Below the pieces are notes generated by a model. The model was given only the letters and a program-made list of their open reading frames with translations. It made no database searches and was not told where the DNA came from. The position numbers and the translations under genes were made by a program. Shown one piece after another: positions 43,396 through 56,820 of a stretch of 64,000 nt of DNA. Position 1 is the stretch's first letter. Every line of letters begins with the position of its first letter. Source of the DNA: Patiria miniata (lineage: Eukaryota > Echinodermata > Asteroidea > Valvatida > Asterinidae); assembly GCF_015706575.1 (NCBI RefSeq), contig NW_024037074.1, positions 19,271,334-19,335,333 of the forward strand, given 5' to 3'.

Positions 43396-46300
43396 TGCTT
43401 GATAGTTCAGTTTGTGGAGCACTGCTGTGGTGTGTTTGAGATCTAAAGCTTGAATGCTGCTTTAGACAACAGCCTGCTTTTGTTCAAGTAAAATGAAATT
43501 TAACAAATACCCTATTTTAAAATAGGAAATTTAAATATTTTGTGTAAATGCCAGAACCAAAATCCAGATTAATTTTATTGCATAAAGCAGTACACATGTA
43601 ATGTGCGTGTATACAGTAGCAGCACTAAATGCTTACATGAACCACGGTGTCATTGACATTGCGGTTACACATAGCCAAGCTGCGACTTTAACCTTGAAAG
43701 AGATAAATCACTGGATGAATTGAGCCACTGGCTTGAGAAATTCAGCGAAGAGAGAAAAAAATAGTTCCTTTTTACTTAAATTTCCTTTGGGAATGTTGAG
43801 TGGGAGAGGGAACAACCATGGGGGATGAAATTATTGGCAAGAATATCTTAAATGTTCTTATACTTTGCGTCCTCTCCTGGTAGCCTAAAGTCAAATTCAA
43901 CAGCTGTTATGTAAGTAAACACAATTTAAGAAAACAATGAAGCGAAAAATGTAATTTAGAAAAAGATATGCTACTGTGTATGTTTTATACATTTTCATAA
44001 CCTTGAAATTTTAATTACAAAAAATATTTCCAAAATGGATATATCACATTTTGGAAATAAAGTCTCAAAACGTGAACCCAAAAAAGCTCTTGATTGTTTT
44101 GTAAAACCCCCCACAGAGAGTGATTCATCTTGCTCCAGTGCAATCCAGTATCAGGAGAGAAACTTTCTGGGAATTATTCACGGAATACCACAAAACCACT
44201 TTCTAGTTTCGGGTGTTGCCTCAGCCAACTTTTACGGGTCAGGATTGCACAAAAAAAGGTTTTGGTACATTTTACGATTTGCATCATAAATAACTTTTTT
44301 TGTTAGTCTGGTGGGTAGTAATGCTACAAAAATTCCCTGAAATAGGAACATTTTGTTTACTGCGATCTGCTCGCGAACATCGGTGGGAACATGTGAACAT
44401 GTACGGTGCCCGGTTCCCACCATGAACTAGTTGGAAAAGTTTCATTCGTCCTAATTCTGTTGTTGGTCGTGTTCCAACATCCATGGGCTGGTACGACTTT
44501 GGTGTTCCCCTGGTCAACATTCATCATTTGTTTCATTTTATATATCAACTTGTTTTTGACTGGTCTAGATTGTTTCCAGAGTGTTTTTGCAGTCACTTGT
44601 CTCTGCTACATGTACATGTTCTCCGTCAAATTAAATCAATTTTTACAAACCACAGAACTACATTCCCCCCCTCCTTAAAAAAATATGGAGGACCTGTTTT
44701 GTACAGTAGTCACCATGCCAAACTCACTGACTGTAAAATTCTTGTTCACCAGGATGTGTTTAATTAACTGGATTTGATGGCCCAACGCCAAAATGTTGGC
44801 AAAATATAGTGGGTGTCAAGAGTCCTTCCCAGGGCAACGCGATCTTTCCACTATGAAGAGGAAAATACATGGGAGTTAAATCCGGTGTCGGATTACATAA
44901 GCCTTAAGTATTAGGGCCTACAGATTTTACTTGTTTTTCTTCTGAGCCCACCCCAGAGCTTTTTGGAAAACTTTTCTTTCCTTTTTAATCTCAGGGCTTC
45001 AAGGCGTTCTCGTTTTCCTCACTTTTTCCGCACCTTATTAAGAAAAAAAACCTCTGGGGCCAAAACTTTCATAAAAAGTGGACCACTGGAGATTTAAACT
45101 GATTTGAACTCGCTTGGACTTGTAGTGTTTTTCTATCAGAAACAGTGCTTATCGTAGGTCTGATGTGATAAGGGCGCACTGACTGACGTCGTCCGTGTGA
45201 TACATACCCTTGGAGTTGTCACAACCTAAAAGTCAACATGACTTCCTTTGTGTACTCGAACGCGAATAACTCAAATATCTTCCATTCAATTGCACTTTTT
45301 GAGGAGGCTTTAACACTTTCCTGAATAGCCCAGTTAACCCCGCGCCACTCGCAACAAAGTGCGTTGACTACAGGACTCCCAGTCGCAATAACAAATTTGC
45401 TCTGCAAAAAAGTGATTGAGTTCACCATCTCAGCAGAGTTGAGATTATAAATGATCTGACAAAATCTTTAGGGGGTCGTGTTACCAGCAGACCAAATAAT
45501 CCAACAAAGGCTAGCGCCCATCCTACTGTGTTGACCATTGTTGTGGGCGATTTCACATGTCAGTTCAATTCTGTCCTTTTGGCTGACCGCCATTGTAGCG
45601 GCGCCGTTTGAGACTTTGACCGGCGTCGAACACGCATCGCTTCATCCAGGTGGAACAAGCTTTTGGTCAGTTTCACTTCCGCCAAAAAAAAAACCTTACC
45701 AAACTGATTCTTTCCTTGGTTTAGTGGTGACAAAATTGCTTTACGTTCTTCTTTTAAAAATAACTCTGACCTCTTAGGCTTTACCGAAAGTCCAGGATGA
45801 AATAGTGGTCATTGGTTGCAACGGACAGGTAGCAATTAAGTGGATCATGTTGGATTTCCTAGGCTTGTTAGTTGTTGCACCAAAAGTCATTGTTTTTCGA
45901 CTGTTTATTGACAAACTGTGCTAACTGTTCAGATTGTGTACTACACCAGTTTTGTTGCCAGTTTTTTTTTTTTAACAAAAACAGGAAACGAAAATACCTC
46001 AGGTGTATGGAATGCCATTATGAATTGTCCACACACAAAACAGGCCTACTAGGTTCTAGAAATTGAAAGAAATTATATTTTTAGTACAGACGAAAAGCAA
46101 CCCACGGTCTTTCTGTCGCTTTCCGCTTGAGAAATTGATGATAAGAAACTTCCTTATTCATGAATGTGAGAAAAATTTTGTCACGACTACCCGCCCACTC
46201 TAGTAATCTGGTTACTGAATACATTTTTATTTTATTATTACGGTTGTTTGGGGACATCAAAACTGTGGAATGTTGTTGACAAAAATCCTGCCTCACGCCA

Positions 46301-47560
46301 CTAACGCGAGTGTCAGAAACATTTGTTGTTTACCTCGTCAGAAATGGTTTGAAACAGAATTGATACAAAGTGAAGAGAATTCGGAAATAGTTGGTGGGTG
46401 TTACTGTGTTACACTGACATAAAGGTATGTTAATAAAGTCACACTCTGGTGTTTTAGTGCAAGTTTTACGCTTGAATGTTCCCATCTGGAGGTGAATGGT
46501 CCGAAAATCTATTTATTTTTCAACTTTAAAATCAAGAAAAAGAATTGAAAATTAAACTTTGGCTGTGGATTCCACCACTCATTTCTGGATTTGTGGTTGA
46601 TGGATTAGGAACCCAATTCAAGGATGCTGACGAAATAACCTTAAAAATTTGGAGTTGATTGAGATCTATAGAAGTTGCTGTTTTACACAAATGCAGTGAT
46701 TTTTTTCCATAAATCAGTGGGTTTTTTTTCTTCTTTTTTTCCAAGGATGGAATTTCAGTTGGAAGCCACCGTGGTACTCTTGTTGTCCGTTTTGAAAAGC
46801 ACGGCACGGTGCATGATTAGTAATTGTCCTGATGCTGTATTAGCGCTCGGGAAAGATACTGTATACCTCTTTTGTGTCTTGGCTGTCGGTACATGGCATC
46901 CCAAGCTTTGATCTGTCACCCTTCACCACTCACGTCACCCGTCTAGATGGCAGTAAGACGGCACCCTTTGATCTATTGTCACTTTGTCACGGTGAACTCC
47001 GAGATCTATATTTCAGGCCCGCTTGTTTTGTTATAGGTTCGTCGGTTGAAATGGCAGCCTGGAGAGATTTTTTTGGCAGATTGATAGGTTGAGTAATCAA
47101 GAAAAGAGTTTTTAAAAAAGAAGCAGGTGAAAAAAGTTCGCAATTTGTTCGTCATGCACATATTGTAATCCTCGTCTTTTATGTTTCTTGTGTCTTAAAT
47201 TTTAGAGTCTATTAAAGAAAAATCCAAAGTTTGTTCCACCATTGGTGACACAAGTGTATAGCATTTGCTTATAAAATGATTGCTGCATGTAATTAGATTG
47301 CAACTTTGCAGTCTTCCAGCAATTAGGCTGGAAGTGAGTTCGTTAGACCATTGCAAATGGAAATATCGAAAGAAAACAAATTCTTTGTTGTGGCGCCATT
47401 ATGACACATCAAAGTACAGCCGCCGCTTCATGAGTGCCTGCATAGTCAATTTTTTTCTGTTGCATGGTTGCATTTGTAGGGCCAACATGTGCAGTGTAAA
47501 TCATAAGGCTTACAAATGTAACTATGCAGCAAACAGAGAATGGTAGCATACTCTAATTAA
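43396..47560. other. Non-coding stretch
   Basis: No supported gene or complete repeat. Several frames of 70-94 codons (44406-44767, 45538-45777, 46532-46911) lack splice sites or motifs and overlap opposite-strand frames. Confidence 0.35.
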
Positions 47561-47569
47561 CTCGGTTGA

Positions 47570-47885
47570 ACTCAACCCTGGGCAAATCCAGTGCCGCCCG
47601 GATTGAGTTTTTGATTTTTCAACCCCGCGTTCCACCCCGCATCGTTTCACACTAGTTTTGTGCAAACCGAGCTTGTTTCACTCGGCTACTAATAGAATGA
47701 ACCCTAGCGAGACTTCCAACCCGGGTTGAAAATCTCAACCCTGGTCTGGAGCAGGGTCGAGTTCTATCCGGGGTGAAATGAATCTCAGGGTTGACGCAGT
47801 GTTGGCGCAGGTTTGAAAATTTGAAGTGTGAAACGCCGCATGTTTTCAACCCTGCGTCAACCCAGAGATTTGTCTACTGTGAAAA
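47570..47885. repeat. CAACCC-rich repeat, probably a degenerate DNA element
   Basis: Multiple direct and inverted CAACCCTG/CAGGGTTG words (AACCCGGGTTGAAAATCTCA, TCTCAGGGTTGACGCAG, TTCAACCCTGCGTCAACCC) and GTGTGAAAC/GTGAAAAGG words toward the edges. The pattern resembles inverted-repeat non-autonomous transposons. The ends are not defined. Confidence 0.4.
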
Positions 47886-49617
47886 GGCCTTAATACTAAT
47901 AGAGTATGTATCTTGACTTGTTATGTATAAAAATCTTGGCCCACTGCAACTGTCAACAGTTTGAATGGGGTATGATAATATTCCCAGTTACACATTGGTT
48001 TTTTTTTACTTAGAAGATTTTTGCAGTCCCAAGTCTTAATAGTTCAAAACCTTTTATCATTCACTTTTGATTCAAATTAAAGCCCAAGTTGATTAAGTAA
48101 AGAACCAGCTGTTCTGGTTGTTTTCCAAGAGTGACTGTTAGGTGAACTCTAAATATTCATTTTGACTGTGCCTAGCCCGTTAATGGCTGTGATTATTGAT
48201 ATAAACAAAACACAAGTTCTGTATCACATAAATAACCCTCCCCGCCTCCACCCCACCGCCACACGCACCTAAAAAAGTAAAGAGGTTCCCCTTGTTCAAA
48301 ATGTATTTGTGGTCAGGGGATATCACTCTTGACTCTTGCAAGACACACCGCTGTGGTTAGGGTATGCACACAAGATCTTTGTAATCAAATATCATTAGCG
48401 CCTGACTTGAGGTTTTCTGGCTAGCCCTGATCATTAACAGCGTTGTATGACTCACCTTATTCTGTCAATAATAACATCCCATGGGTCTCCCCAACCTCTA
48501 AATGTGTTTGTTTATGGTTCTTGGCTGTTTGTTGTTTTCTTTCTATAAATAAAGTCCCTGTAGCATAAGGTTCAGTATTCATCTCAGGGGAAGGGACTTA
48601 TATACAGAGGTTACTGGAGGTCATCCTAGTTTCAAAAACAGATCGTGGTTTACCAGTTTGAAGAGTAGGGGGCGTGTATGGCCCCTCCCCCTCCGTGACG
48701 GATTCTGTGAATAGCATTGGATCTAGAAATCCAATAGAAAAGGGGCCGACTTTTTAAACAGACATTCAGCTTAATTAAGCCAGTATTCTGGAAGCACCTT
48801 TTCCCCAGACACTTGGGAGGCAGGGCTTGTAAGGCAAAACAAAGAGGGGGGGGGGGGGGGCTTCAACCCTCTGAGCCCCTCCCTTCCTCCCTCCTTTCAG
48901 CAAAAAATGTACTGTAAATGTTCAACATGTGACCTTGTTGAACTCTGTCAGTGTTCCACATTCCTGGGATTATGGGCTATGTGCCAAAAAGTGTCCAACA
49001 GGTGAAAGTCAACCAACAGACAGAAACTCCACTTGTTATATACAACAGGTTAATTCTGGGGGCTAAGCGTGCCCCTTCAGAGAGGCCTGTTTCTGTACTG
49101 GGTATTTGAAGCACACACCCACTCAAAACAGGTGCAGCTAGCCTATTATTCCCAATCAAGCGAACATTTGATTACTCCCCCCCCCCCCTCTGAATCTGGC
49201 TGCACCTCATACTCGGCCTCAGCTGAAAGAAAAAAAATGCCCTTTTGTGCAAATTTGTATTGCCATCCTTCCCTTGGCCCCCAAATGTGCCCCTCGCTAA
49301 AGCCGTAAAGCCACATCAAACTTGTAGTAGATGGTTTTCCACATCTGCAGACCTCACTTTAGTCTGAGGCTGATCATTGAAAGCTCCGTCTGTCAGATGC
49401 AGGTAGGTTGTAAACCCGACATTTGGCACAAAGATACAGTGGTGGAAAGGTCCCTTTTTGCATATTACAAAGTGATGAATGAAAGATTTTTCGAAATTTT
49501 TCGAAGATTTGTAGTTCATCTGCTACATGTATCTCTCAAGTTGAAGGGGGAGAGTTACGGAGAAGATTTGTTCCTAATCATCTTTACACAGTATGTTATG
49601 AATGACTGGAGATGAGG
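47886..49617. other. Non-coding stretch
   Basis: C/G runs at 48846-48860 (15 G) and about 49179. The frame at 49331-49615 (94 codons) has no supporting signals. Confidence 0.35.
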
Positions 49618-49887
49618 CAATGAATTATAATCAATTAATTCTGGTAATGAAACGAAGGATTCCTCAAAAGCACTCTAGGCACTGTACCTCGCAAGCCTGA
49701 ACAAACAGAGAGAAAGCAATGAGAAGAGAGTACATTTTTAGAGGTGGGAGGAAAACCCCAGAATGATTTTCTGGGGAAAACCACAGGGATTGAAAAGCCC
49801 AATCCACATATTGGCCCAGGCGGGATTCGAACCCGGGCCAACAGCGATGGAAGGCTGGGAAATTACCGCTACGCCAAACTGACTCAC
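49618..49887 (-). mobile_element. tRNA-derived SINE, minus copy
   Basis: The inverted partner of 30197-30465. The minus strand reads GTTTGGCGTAGCGG (A-box region), then GGTTCGAATCCCGCC (B box), and a body with CCCCAGAAAATCATTCTGGG-like and TTTTCCTCCCACCTCTAAAA blocks. The tail ends near 49618. Confidence 0.8.
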
Positions 49888-51136
49888 ATATTTAATCATC
49901 CTGCCATGGTCTTTGTGAAGTTTCATATTAACACGAATAGAAAGTATTGCGGAAGTCCCATTGCATTGTATTGCGGTCTTTTGCGGATGTCCTATTGCAT
50001 TGTTAAATTTTACAGTGGTTTGCGGTTTTATTGTTGTGGTGTGTGGTCTAAGCGTCAATATTATATCGCTGCATTAGCGGGGTTAATCCTCATGTAGCAA
50101 GGTTAGGTGTGAAGAGTTCTCGTTGGATTTGTGGGGGTACAATGTACATACATGTGCCTGTGTGGTGTTTTGTATCTAAAATCAAAAAACAGGATGTTTT
50201 CTTTCCGGTAAGTCATAAATTTCCAGTAATGTTTGTTGCTCTATTAGCATGTGGTTGATCGCTTGAAATCTCCGACAACCAATCCAAACTCCTCACTTCT
50301 TCAATAGAGTTTGCTTCTTCGTATTCGTAATTTGAACATTAATTCATCATCACATATTGCAGCCTATGCCATGTTTTAATAAATGCTTAATAATTTTAAA
50401 ATTAATTAATTTAGGGCTTGATTAGTTGAACGTATTTAGACATTCTGGAATGACAAGTGCATATATTTCCTGCATGTCAATGCTGTCTCATTCCGGAACA
50501 GTACAGCAGTGACGTGGATTCTGGATGCAAGAAAAAGGCAATTGCCTTCCATGAAAATGAAAATATTAAATTCAATATTGCGGTTGCTGTGATATGTCGT
50601 CAGTTTGAACTCAGTTGTAAGGTGGTAAACCCCTCTCTTTCAGTCGACTTTGAATGCAACACAAAGCCGCCTCACCGGCCACCCGATACAAAATAAACTG
50701 CAAACTCACTAGCTGTCAAAAAAAGTACCCAAGTTATGATATATTTCCCATACTTTGGTTCTCTGAAAACAAAACTAAAAAGGATTGTGCTGAAATCCAT
50801 TGGAGATGAATCCTAGGCGACCTTCGCATACTTTTTTGGAGGGAAAAGTGTTCTTTGTGTGTCGTTTGGTGTCAATTATTTTGGAGTTTTGAAGGCTTGG
50901 GGTTTTCAACTGCTGCAGGGGTTAAAGGGAGATGTATAGCACTAAACCGAGGATATTCAAATAGATGGGTCTTTGTACTTCTGTTTGCAGATCAGTGCCT
51001 CACGGTGCAAAGCCCCATATCTCTTCAGCAATTTTTTATTAAACACGTGGGTGTTATTTTCTTTGCACCAAGGAAAGCACAAAGTTGCAGTGTTTATGAA
51101 TGTGTGAAATGTTTAACTTACAGCCTGTGGAATTTT
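49888..51136. other. Non-coding stretch
   Basis: A small echo, GTCC-TATTGCATTGT, repeats around 49950-50005. No gene recognised. Confidence 0.35.
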
Positions 51137-51490
51137 GGACATGGTGAAAAACATGGTGAATTGAGGACATGGTGAAAAACAAGAGCCCCAAAATAGTGAA
51201 AAACATGAAACAGATTATGTGAAAACTTAATATGTTGAACTTGGAAAGTGAAAACTTGAAATGTGAATATGTGAAAATGTGAAACCTGAAATGTGAAACT
51301 TGAAATGTGAAAATCTAAATATATGAAAACCTGAAAGGTGAAAATGTAAACCCTGAAATGTGAAAATGTGAAACTTAAAAAAAAAAAAATGTAGACTACG
51401 AAGTTTAAAAACGTGAAATCCTGTGTGAAAATGTGAAAACCTTAAACTCGAAATGTGGAAACTTATACTTGAACTGTAAAAGTGTGATCC
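51137..51490 (+). repeat. Degenerate GTGAAAA minisatellite
   Basis: Dozens of TGTGAAAA, CTTGAAAT and CATGGTGAAAAAC words with a basic period of about 7-16 bases. The minus frame across it (FHI/SHF-rich) is a by-product of the repeat, not a gene. Confidence 0.8.
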
Positions 51491-53269
51491 TTTTATCAAA
51501 TCAGAAGTGGAATCGAGCATTTACTCGGGTGTGGGGATTTTCAGAAAATGTTACCGCTGTATGAAGCCATAGAAAGCTTCTCAAATTGTTAGACGCAACA
51601 AGCTTTTTCATTCTTGGGAAAGTATGATTCATGAGAAATTGGGATCTTCATTGAAGTTCAGATCACGACATGTGATATCACTGGAAAGCACCATATTAAA
51701 GGATTACGTCTGCTGACAAAACAGAACGCACAATGTTCATCTCAGTCAGTTAAAAGATTAAAGCAAATCTTTGCTGTGTATTATTCTGTGAGATCCTGTG
51801 TTAATTCCACAGACCTTCAGCTGTCAACCACCTGCCAACTGCTTAAGCCATTTTTATTAATTCCCCCTTCTCCCTCCCTCCCCCCCCCAAAAAAAGCAAG
51901 TTCATGTAGTGAGCTTTTGTGATTGTACTGGCAACTTCCCAGATGGTTGGTCAATCAGGCTATTGAATTTGTAGGCATTGTGCATCCTGTATTGAATATG
52001 TGCCTGTGCTATAGAGGGCGCTCTGAGGTTTACTTGTAAGAGCCTGTGAAGCCTGAGGGTAGAGACAAGTCACTCAATCCTCATTCTCAGTGCTCAATGC
52101 TCACTCTACGGCATAATAAAGCTTTTTTTTTATCCTAGAGCAGTTGAATGTGAAGGCTGACAATTTCCAACCCAAATTACTTGGCAACGACTGACAGTTA
52201 AACACGTGTCTATGACAAAGCGGCTTCAGCTGCTTCCATGGGAGCATGTGTAATTGCAAGCCGTTAGCCGTAGCCAAGTTACTCTGCTGAGAACAAGATA
52301 GATTCAGCCAAACTTCCCTGCTGATTTGGCAGGCTAATGGCTGGTGTGTCGGATTTGCTTTTGAATGGATTAATTATTGAATGGACACCAGCAGGAAGAA
52401 TCCTCAGCTGTCTCTCCAGTCTGAAGACTTCCAAAACCTTCCCGGGTGGTATATCAATGACAGAAGTACATTTGTACACCTTTGGTGACTGGTTGAATGG
52501 AAATCCGGTTGAAATCAAATGCAACCACTTGAAAGCTGACTCGGCCCGGCCTCCTTGGGCCAAACGGGCACTTGCCGTGGGGGCCAAAAAAGCTCTCCGA
52601 ACAAAAGTACAACTCAGGGTGAAATCTTTTTTAAACTCCCCTTCACTCCCACCTGAAGCCTCTTAGTGTCTGGAGTGAGTGCCCTAGACTATTTTCAACC
52701 CCTTTTCTATTTGTTGCGGAAACTCAGCTTCCTTTTTATTTGATTTTTTTTTTCACCTCAGGAAGACTTTTGATCCCTTCGTGGGAAGGCCGGATAATCT
52801 GAATTGTGGTTTTTGTAATCGGGGTAAATTCTACCATTGTGGTGGTTGGGGTTGATTGCGGGCTAGATTGGCAGGCAGGAGTGCCCTTACTAATACCCTG
52901 CCCCCTCCCTCTCTCCCTGGAGGTCTTCTGGAATGAAGACTTGGGGGAAGTTGTTAGAATTCATACTAATTGAATTACTTGTCCCCACAGACCAAGTCTT
53001 AAGAGTACTTTCATGATTCAGCGAAAATCCTGAAGAGCCTAGAACCGTTGTACATATTTGTAAGACGTTTTGCCCGATATCTGACGTAAGCAATCGGTCG
53101 CAGTGGTGCGTTGTTAGAATTGTAGAGATGTATTAAGCTGAAACAATTTCCTCCTGTGTTTTATAGCTTTTTCAGTTTTATCAAGCAGTCTCTGTTTACT
53201 GCATCTGAATTTAATGACGTGACGGCTTGCGATTACTCATGGGCATGTTGTTATGTAATATCCGTGACA
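51491..53269. other. Unique stretch with possible conserved non-coding block
   Basis: Repeat-poor. The interval 52140-52680 is GC-richer and open on both strands (109 and 102 codons), with no splice sites or domains. At 52763 a strong acceptor, TTTTTTTTTTCACCTCAG, precedes an open frame (KTFDPFVGRPDNLNCGFCNRG), but in phase 2 with a poor donor, so it is not called as an exon of the signal-peptide gene. Confidence 0.35.
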
Positions 53270-53450
53270 GGGCTTTTACGAGCTCAGTAAATAAACTTGA
53301 AAATGTCTTTTTCAAGTGTTTTACAGCCATTTTACAGCCATGAGCCATTATCTAGTAATGGTCAAGGAGATAACAGATATCATGGTTAATTGGTTAAACA
53401 GTCATTGCACTGCCTTTCATAATACTGGGACTGCTCCTATGCATCTATAG
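53270..53450. repeat. Dispersed homologous pair, copy 2 (partner 23275-23485)
   Basis: Matches GAGC-CAGTAAATAAAC, GAAAATGT, ATCTAGTAATGGTCAAGGAG, ACAGATATCATGGTTAATTG and the CTGGGACTGCTCC block of the first copy. Confidence 0.5.
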
Positions 53451-54925
53451 CAGATGTTGAAGCCATGTATATGTATGTACATGTATGTAAGTCTGTTGCT
53501 TCTAGCCTAGCCAAGGAATTTGTTAGTCATGGCCTTACAGAGCTATGCTTTCACAAAGCTTATACATGTAGTAGTACAGTATATTTTCTAGGCCTCTATA
53601 AGTTCTGATAAAGCAAGAATGCAAAACAGGCTACTTTTTTGATTAGGTTTCAGCCAAATGATGCAATGGTGTTTGGCAATAGGGGCCTAGGCATGCTTGA
53701 GGTGAAATAGAGGCTGTACTGGCACGCCATGTCCGCTCAAAATGGATTCATGCTCCAAAAGCTTCGCAACCTATGTTAAAAAGAAGGGGAAGATTCTTTG
53801 TTTGGCACATTGGTCCATTTTTGTATCTAAAAGGAAAGATTGACTGGCAGTTGCAGAGAGCTTAATTTTTTTCTCCATTGAGCAACCCTGTGAAATTTGT
53901 ACCCCTGGTACATATATACATTGTATACATTGTAATTACTTGGACAGATTGTGGCACACCTGTCTATTGTGACAACTTCTTCATTCCCAATTTATTTTTT
54001 CAGACACATTTAGTTTTATGGACTGAACACTCCAATAACAGGACAGTCACTCGGAGAGGCCTTGGTCTGAAATTAACCCATTTTCACTTGGGGAAATTGA
54101 AGTTAAATGAGATTTCCAAGTGGGCAATTCAGTGGCCTTGCAGAGCACAGCAGCACCTGTGCAAGATGCTGTATTTCTTTCATACCCATATTACTGAGCG
54201 CGGCATTTCTGAGCCAACGTTAATAATTGATTTAGACAACCAAATCACTGTTCTTTTTTTTTGTAAGTATAGATAAAGAGACACATAAATCTCAGTGGAT
54301 GAAGCCGAAAAGGATATGTTTTATCACCTCCGACCGAATCGTAAACCGGAGAATGGAAGGCTAGAATAATGACGAGGTGTCGTCGTCTCAATTTTATGAC
54401 GTAAAGTGTAAAGGAGCCGCAGTTATTGCTCCATAATTGAGAGATATTTGGACACAGTCCGACAGCGGATCAGGTTACAGAATTATTGTAGCTGTGTACA
54501 TTTTAAAGCCAACTGTTGGCTTGGGTGTGCTGCCCACTGATCAAACTCAGTTTGTGGTCGTTAAAACGGATGAACCGGACGCGCAGGTGCAAGTTTCTAT
54601 GGTTTTGCTAAATATTTTATTAAAATCATGGTAACCATCATCATTTCTATGTGGGATTGAGTCATGATAATTGGCAATAATGATGAGCAATTTGCTTTCG
54701 AAATAGATTTTCCAGGATGGATGTTGTCAGGCGCTCAAACTTTTTCAATTAAACATAAATGTATTGTGCTGTCATTTGCCAAGTCTCTCATCGAGGGGCG
54801 AGGGCCGAACGTATCAGTCCTTTGCAGGACCTATCTCAAATTCAACTGAGCTGTTGTAAATAATTTTTTCTGATTTTTTTTTGTTGAAAAGCTTGATATG
54901 AGGTGAATAAAATCAAATGAAATTC
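53451..54925. other. Non-coding stretch
   Basis: A 132-codon plus frame (53878-54276) contains a T-rich acceptor-like tract at 53980-54001, but its only strong donor follows a T run and no domain is visible. It is left uncalled. Confidence 0.35.
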
Positions 54926-55431
54926 TTAAAGGGAATATTCAACATTTGCAAACATCGAAAAACAAAACTATCATTTTTTTACGAAATACCTTACTAGAAT
55001 GTTAGTAAATGACAGTCTAAAGCATCCTGTAAAATTATGTCACCAGGTGTGAAGTCATTTTCAAGAAAAGTGGTATTTTGCATAAATTTCCAACCTAACT
55101 ATTTTTCAACTACTGCTCCAAATTTACTTTTTTTTTCATTCCAAATTTTGTTTGCTATTGGTTACATGTTCATGAACGGGTGCAGGCCAGTTAGACTGAT
55201 TCCATTACCTTACAATTTTCCGGCATCTATAAATTGATCCATTTCATCTTTAGTGGAGTCAGGGAAACCAGACTACTTGAACATTTTTGTTTTTCTTGGT
55301 TTTTCCAGTATTTTCGAACACAAATCTTTAAACATATCAGTGTAACAATATTTGATCTGTTAACACTAACCCCTCAAAATAGTTCATTTCTAAAAATTAT
55401 CGCAAAAGCCAATGATGTGCATTCCCTTTAA
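54926..55431 (-). mobile_element. Type A TTAA element, copy 3
   Basis: 506 bp, inverted relative to copies 1 and 2. Left end TTAAAGGGAATATTCAACAT, right end GCATTCCCTTTAA. It lacks the GATCGGCCGATC palindrome, having TTTCCAACCTAACTATTTTT in that position. Confidence 0.78.
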
Positions 55432-56519
55432 GGTTGGTAGCTATTACAGATGCATGTTATGTGCCTGAGTCAGGTTTTCGTTGTACTGCTCCATCTAAAT
55501 GACCTTCTGATATATGTACTAATGACTTTGGACTTTTACGACGGACTTCATTTATCCCACATATTATGATGTCATTTTCTTCAATCTTGTAACCCTCACT
55601 GAATGGACTCCTGATCCTAATCTTTTAATTAATCATTTCCATTGTGGCTCCGATAGCCGGAGTCATTCGGCATGTAATTTGTTTCCTGTTAGGATTTCCA
55701 TCTAGTTAGCTCTTTATTACCAAGCTCCTTTGAGAGCTAAATCCCTGAACAACCAATGCTCTTGTGATTTCCCTCATTTTGAAAAAAAAGAGTAAAATTG
55801 CCAAACTTCAAGCACCCCGACTGCTTTGAGGCTAATCCCCTAAACATGCACTTCTGTTGTAATCTTTCACAGAGGGAAGAATCGGCGGAAAACGTTTAAT
55901 GGTCCCGAAGCAATAGCGTGTTGCGTTTTAGAAAGAAAAACTGCGACCCACGGTGTTGCCTTTATGCAAGGGTAATTGCCTGCTTGTCTACAAAAACACT
56001 CAGTAATCTTGCCTCGCGGCACCGACCACAGACGATTGTACCAGAAAACCAAGAAAGAAAAAAAAAAGCCTACCATTGACCGATTCAACTTGTGTGGACC
56101 CTATAATGCCGCATTTTTGGCGGGAAATAATCGAAAATCAACCCTGGGAAAACATGCTTTTTAATCTGAGCCCGAGGTGTTTCCCCCAGTAGTGGACATT
56201 TCGGAAGTGTCAAGACTCATAAACTGGTGGCAAATGTTATTGAACTAACATTTGGCAAGCCTGTTTTTACAGCGAAATTGAACATTTTAAAACAGTACTT
56301 TTGGGGGGTCGGGTCAGGAAGTTCAAGGAGTGAGGGAATGAATCTTGACAGCTGAAAGTATTCTACTCAGTGAAAGTCTTGGTGTCCGAAAAACCTCGTC
56401 TGAAAGGATTAACAATTGAAAGTGCACGCAGTTGAAATTTACTACAATTTTCAAATTAGTCTGTACATCGTGTGACTTTTTTTTTCGAGAAAGAGGCGTC
56501 CTTTAAGTTTTAATTAAAA
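55432..56519. other. Non-coding stretch
   Basis: Nothing recognised. Overlapping frames at 55867-56164 on both strands are unsupported. Confidence 0.35.
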
Positions 56520-56820
56520 CCCTAACTCACCTCAATCCTCCAAAATCCTCATTGCGGTTTGGTAGGATTTTGGAGGATAAAGGATGAATGGTGTTTGAAG
56601 AAGAGGAGGATTTTGGAGGATTGAGGCTGAATTGTGTTAAAGCACAAGAGGAGTTTGGAGGATTGAGGATGGAGGATCGATGGATGGTGTTGAAGCACAT
56701 GAGGAGTTTGGAGGATTTAGGATGAATGGTATCTGAAGAAGAGGAGGATTTTGAAGGATTGAGGATGAATGCTTTTTGAGAGGCAGGACTGTCTGACGAT
56801 TTTGAAGGATTGAGTCGCTG
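56520..56820 (+). repeat. GGAGGATTTTGGAGGATTGA minisatellite
   Basis: Five to six units of about 50-60 bp built from GGAGGATT, GATGAATGGTGTT and GAAGAAGAGGAGGATTTT. The minus 118-codon frame (Ser/Pro-rich, repeating NPSKSSS) is produced by the repeat. Only transcript evidence could make it a gene. Confidence 0.82.

Noticed and set aside
51227-51520. Minus-strand protein gene
   Set aside because: The frame is created by the GTGAAAA repeat.
52763-52850. Open frame KTFDPFVGRPDNLNCGFCNRG after a strong acceptor
   Set aside because: Requires phase 2 while the known donor is phase 1, and no good donor follows.
53878-54276. 132-codon plus frame
   Set aside because: Its only good donor follows a T run and the peptide shows no domain; likely chance.
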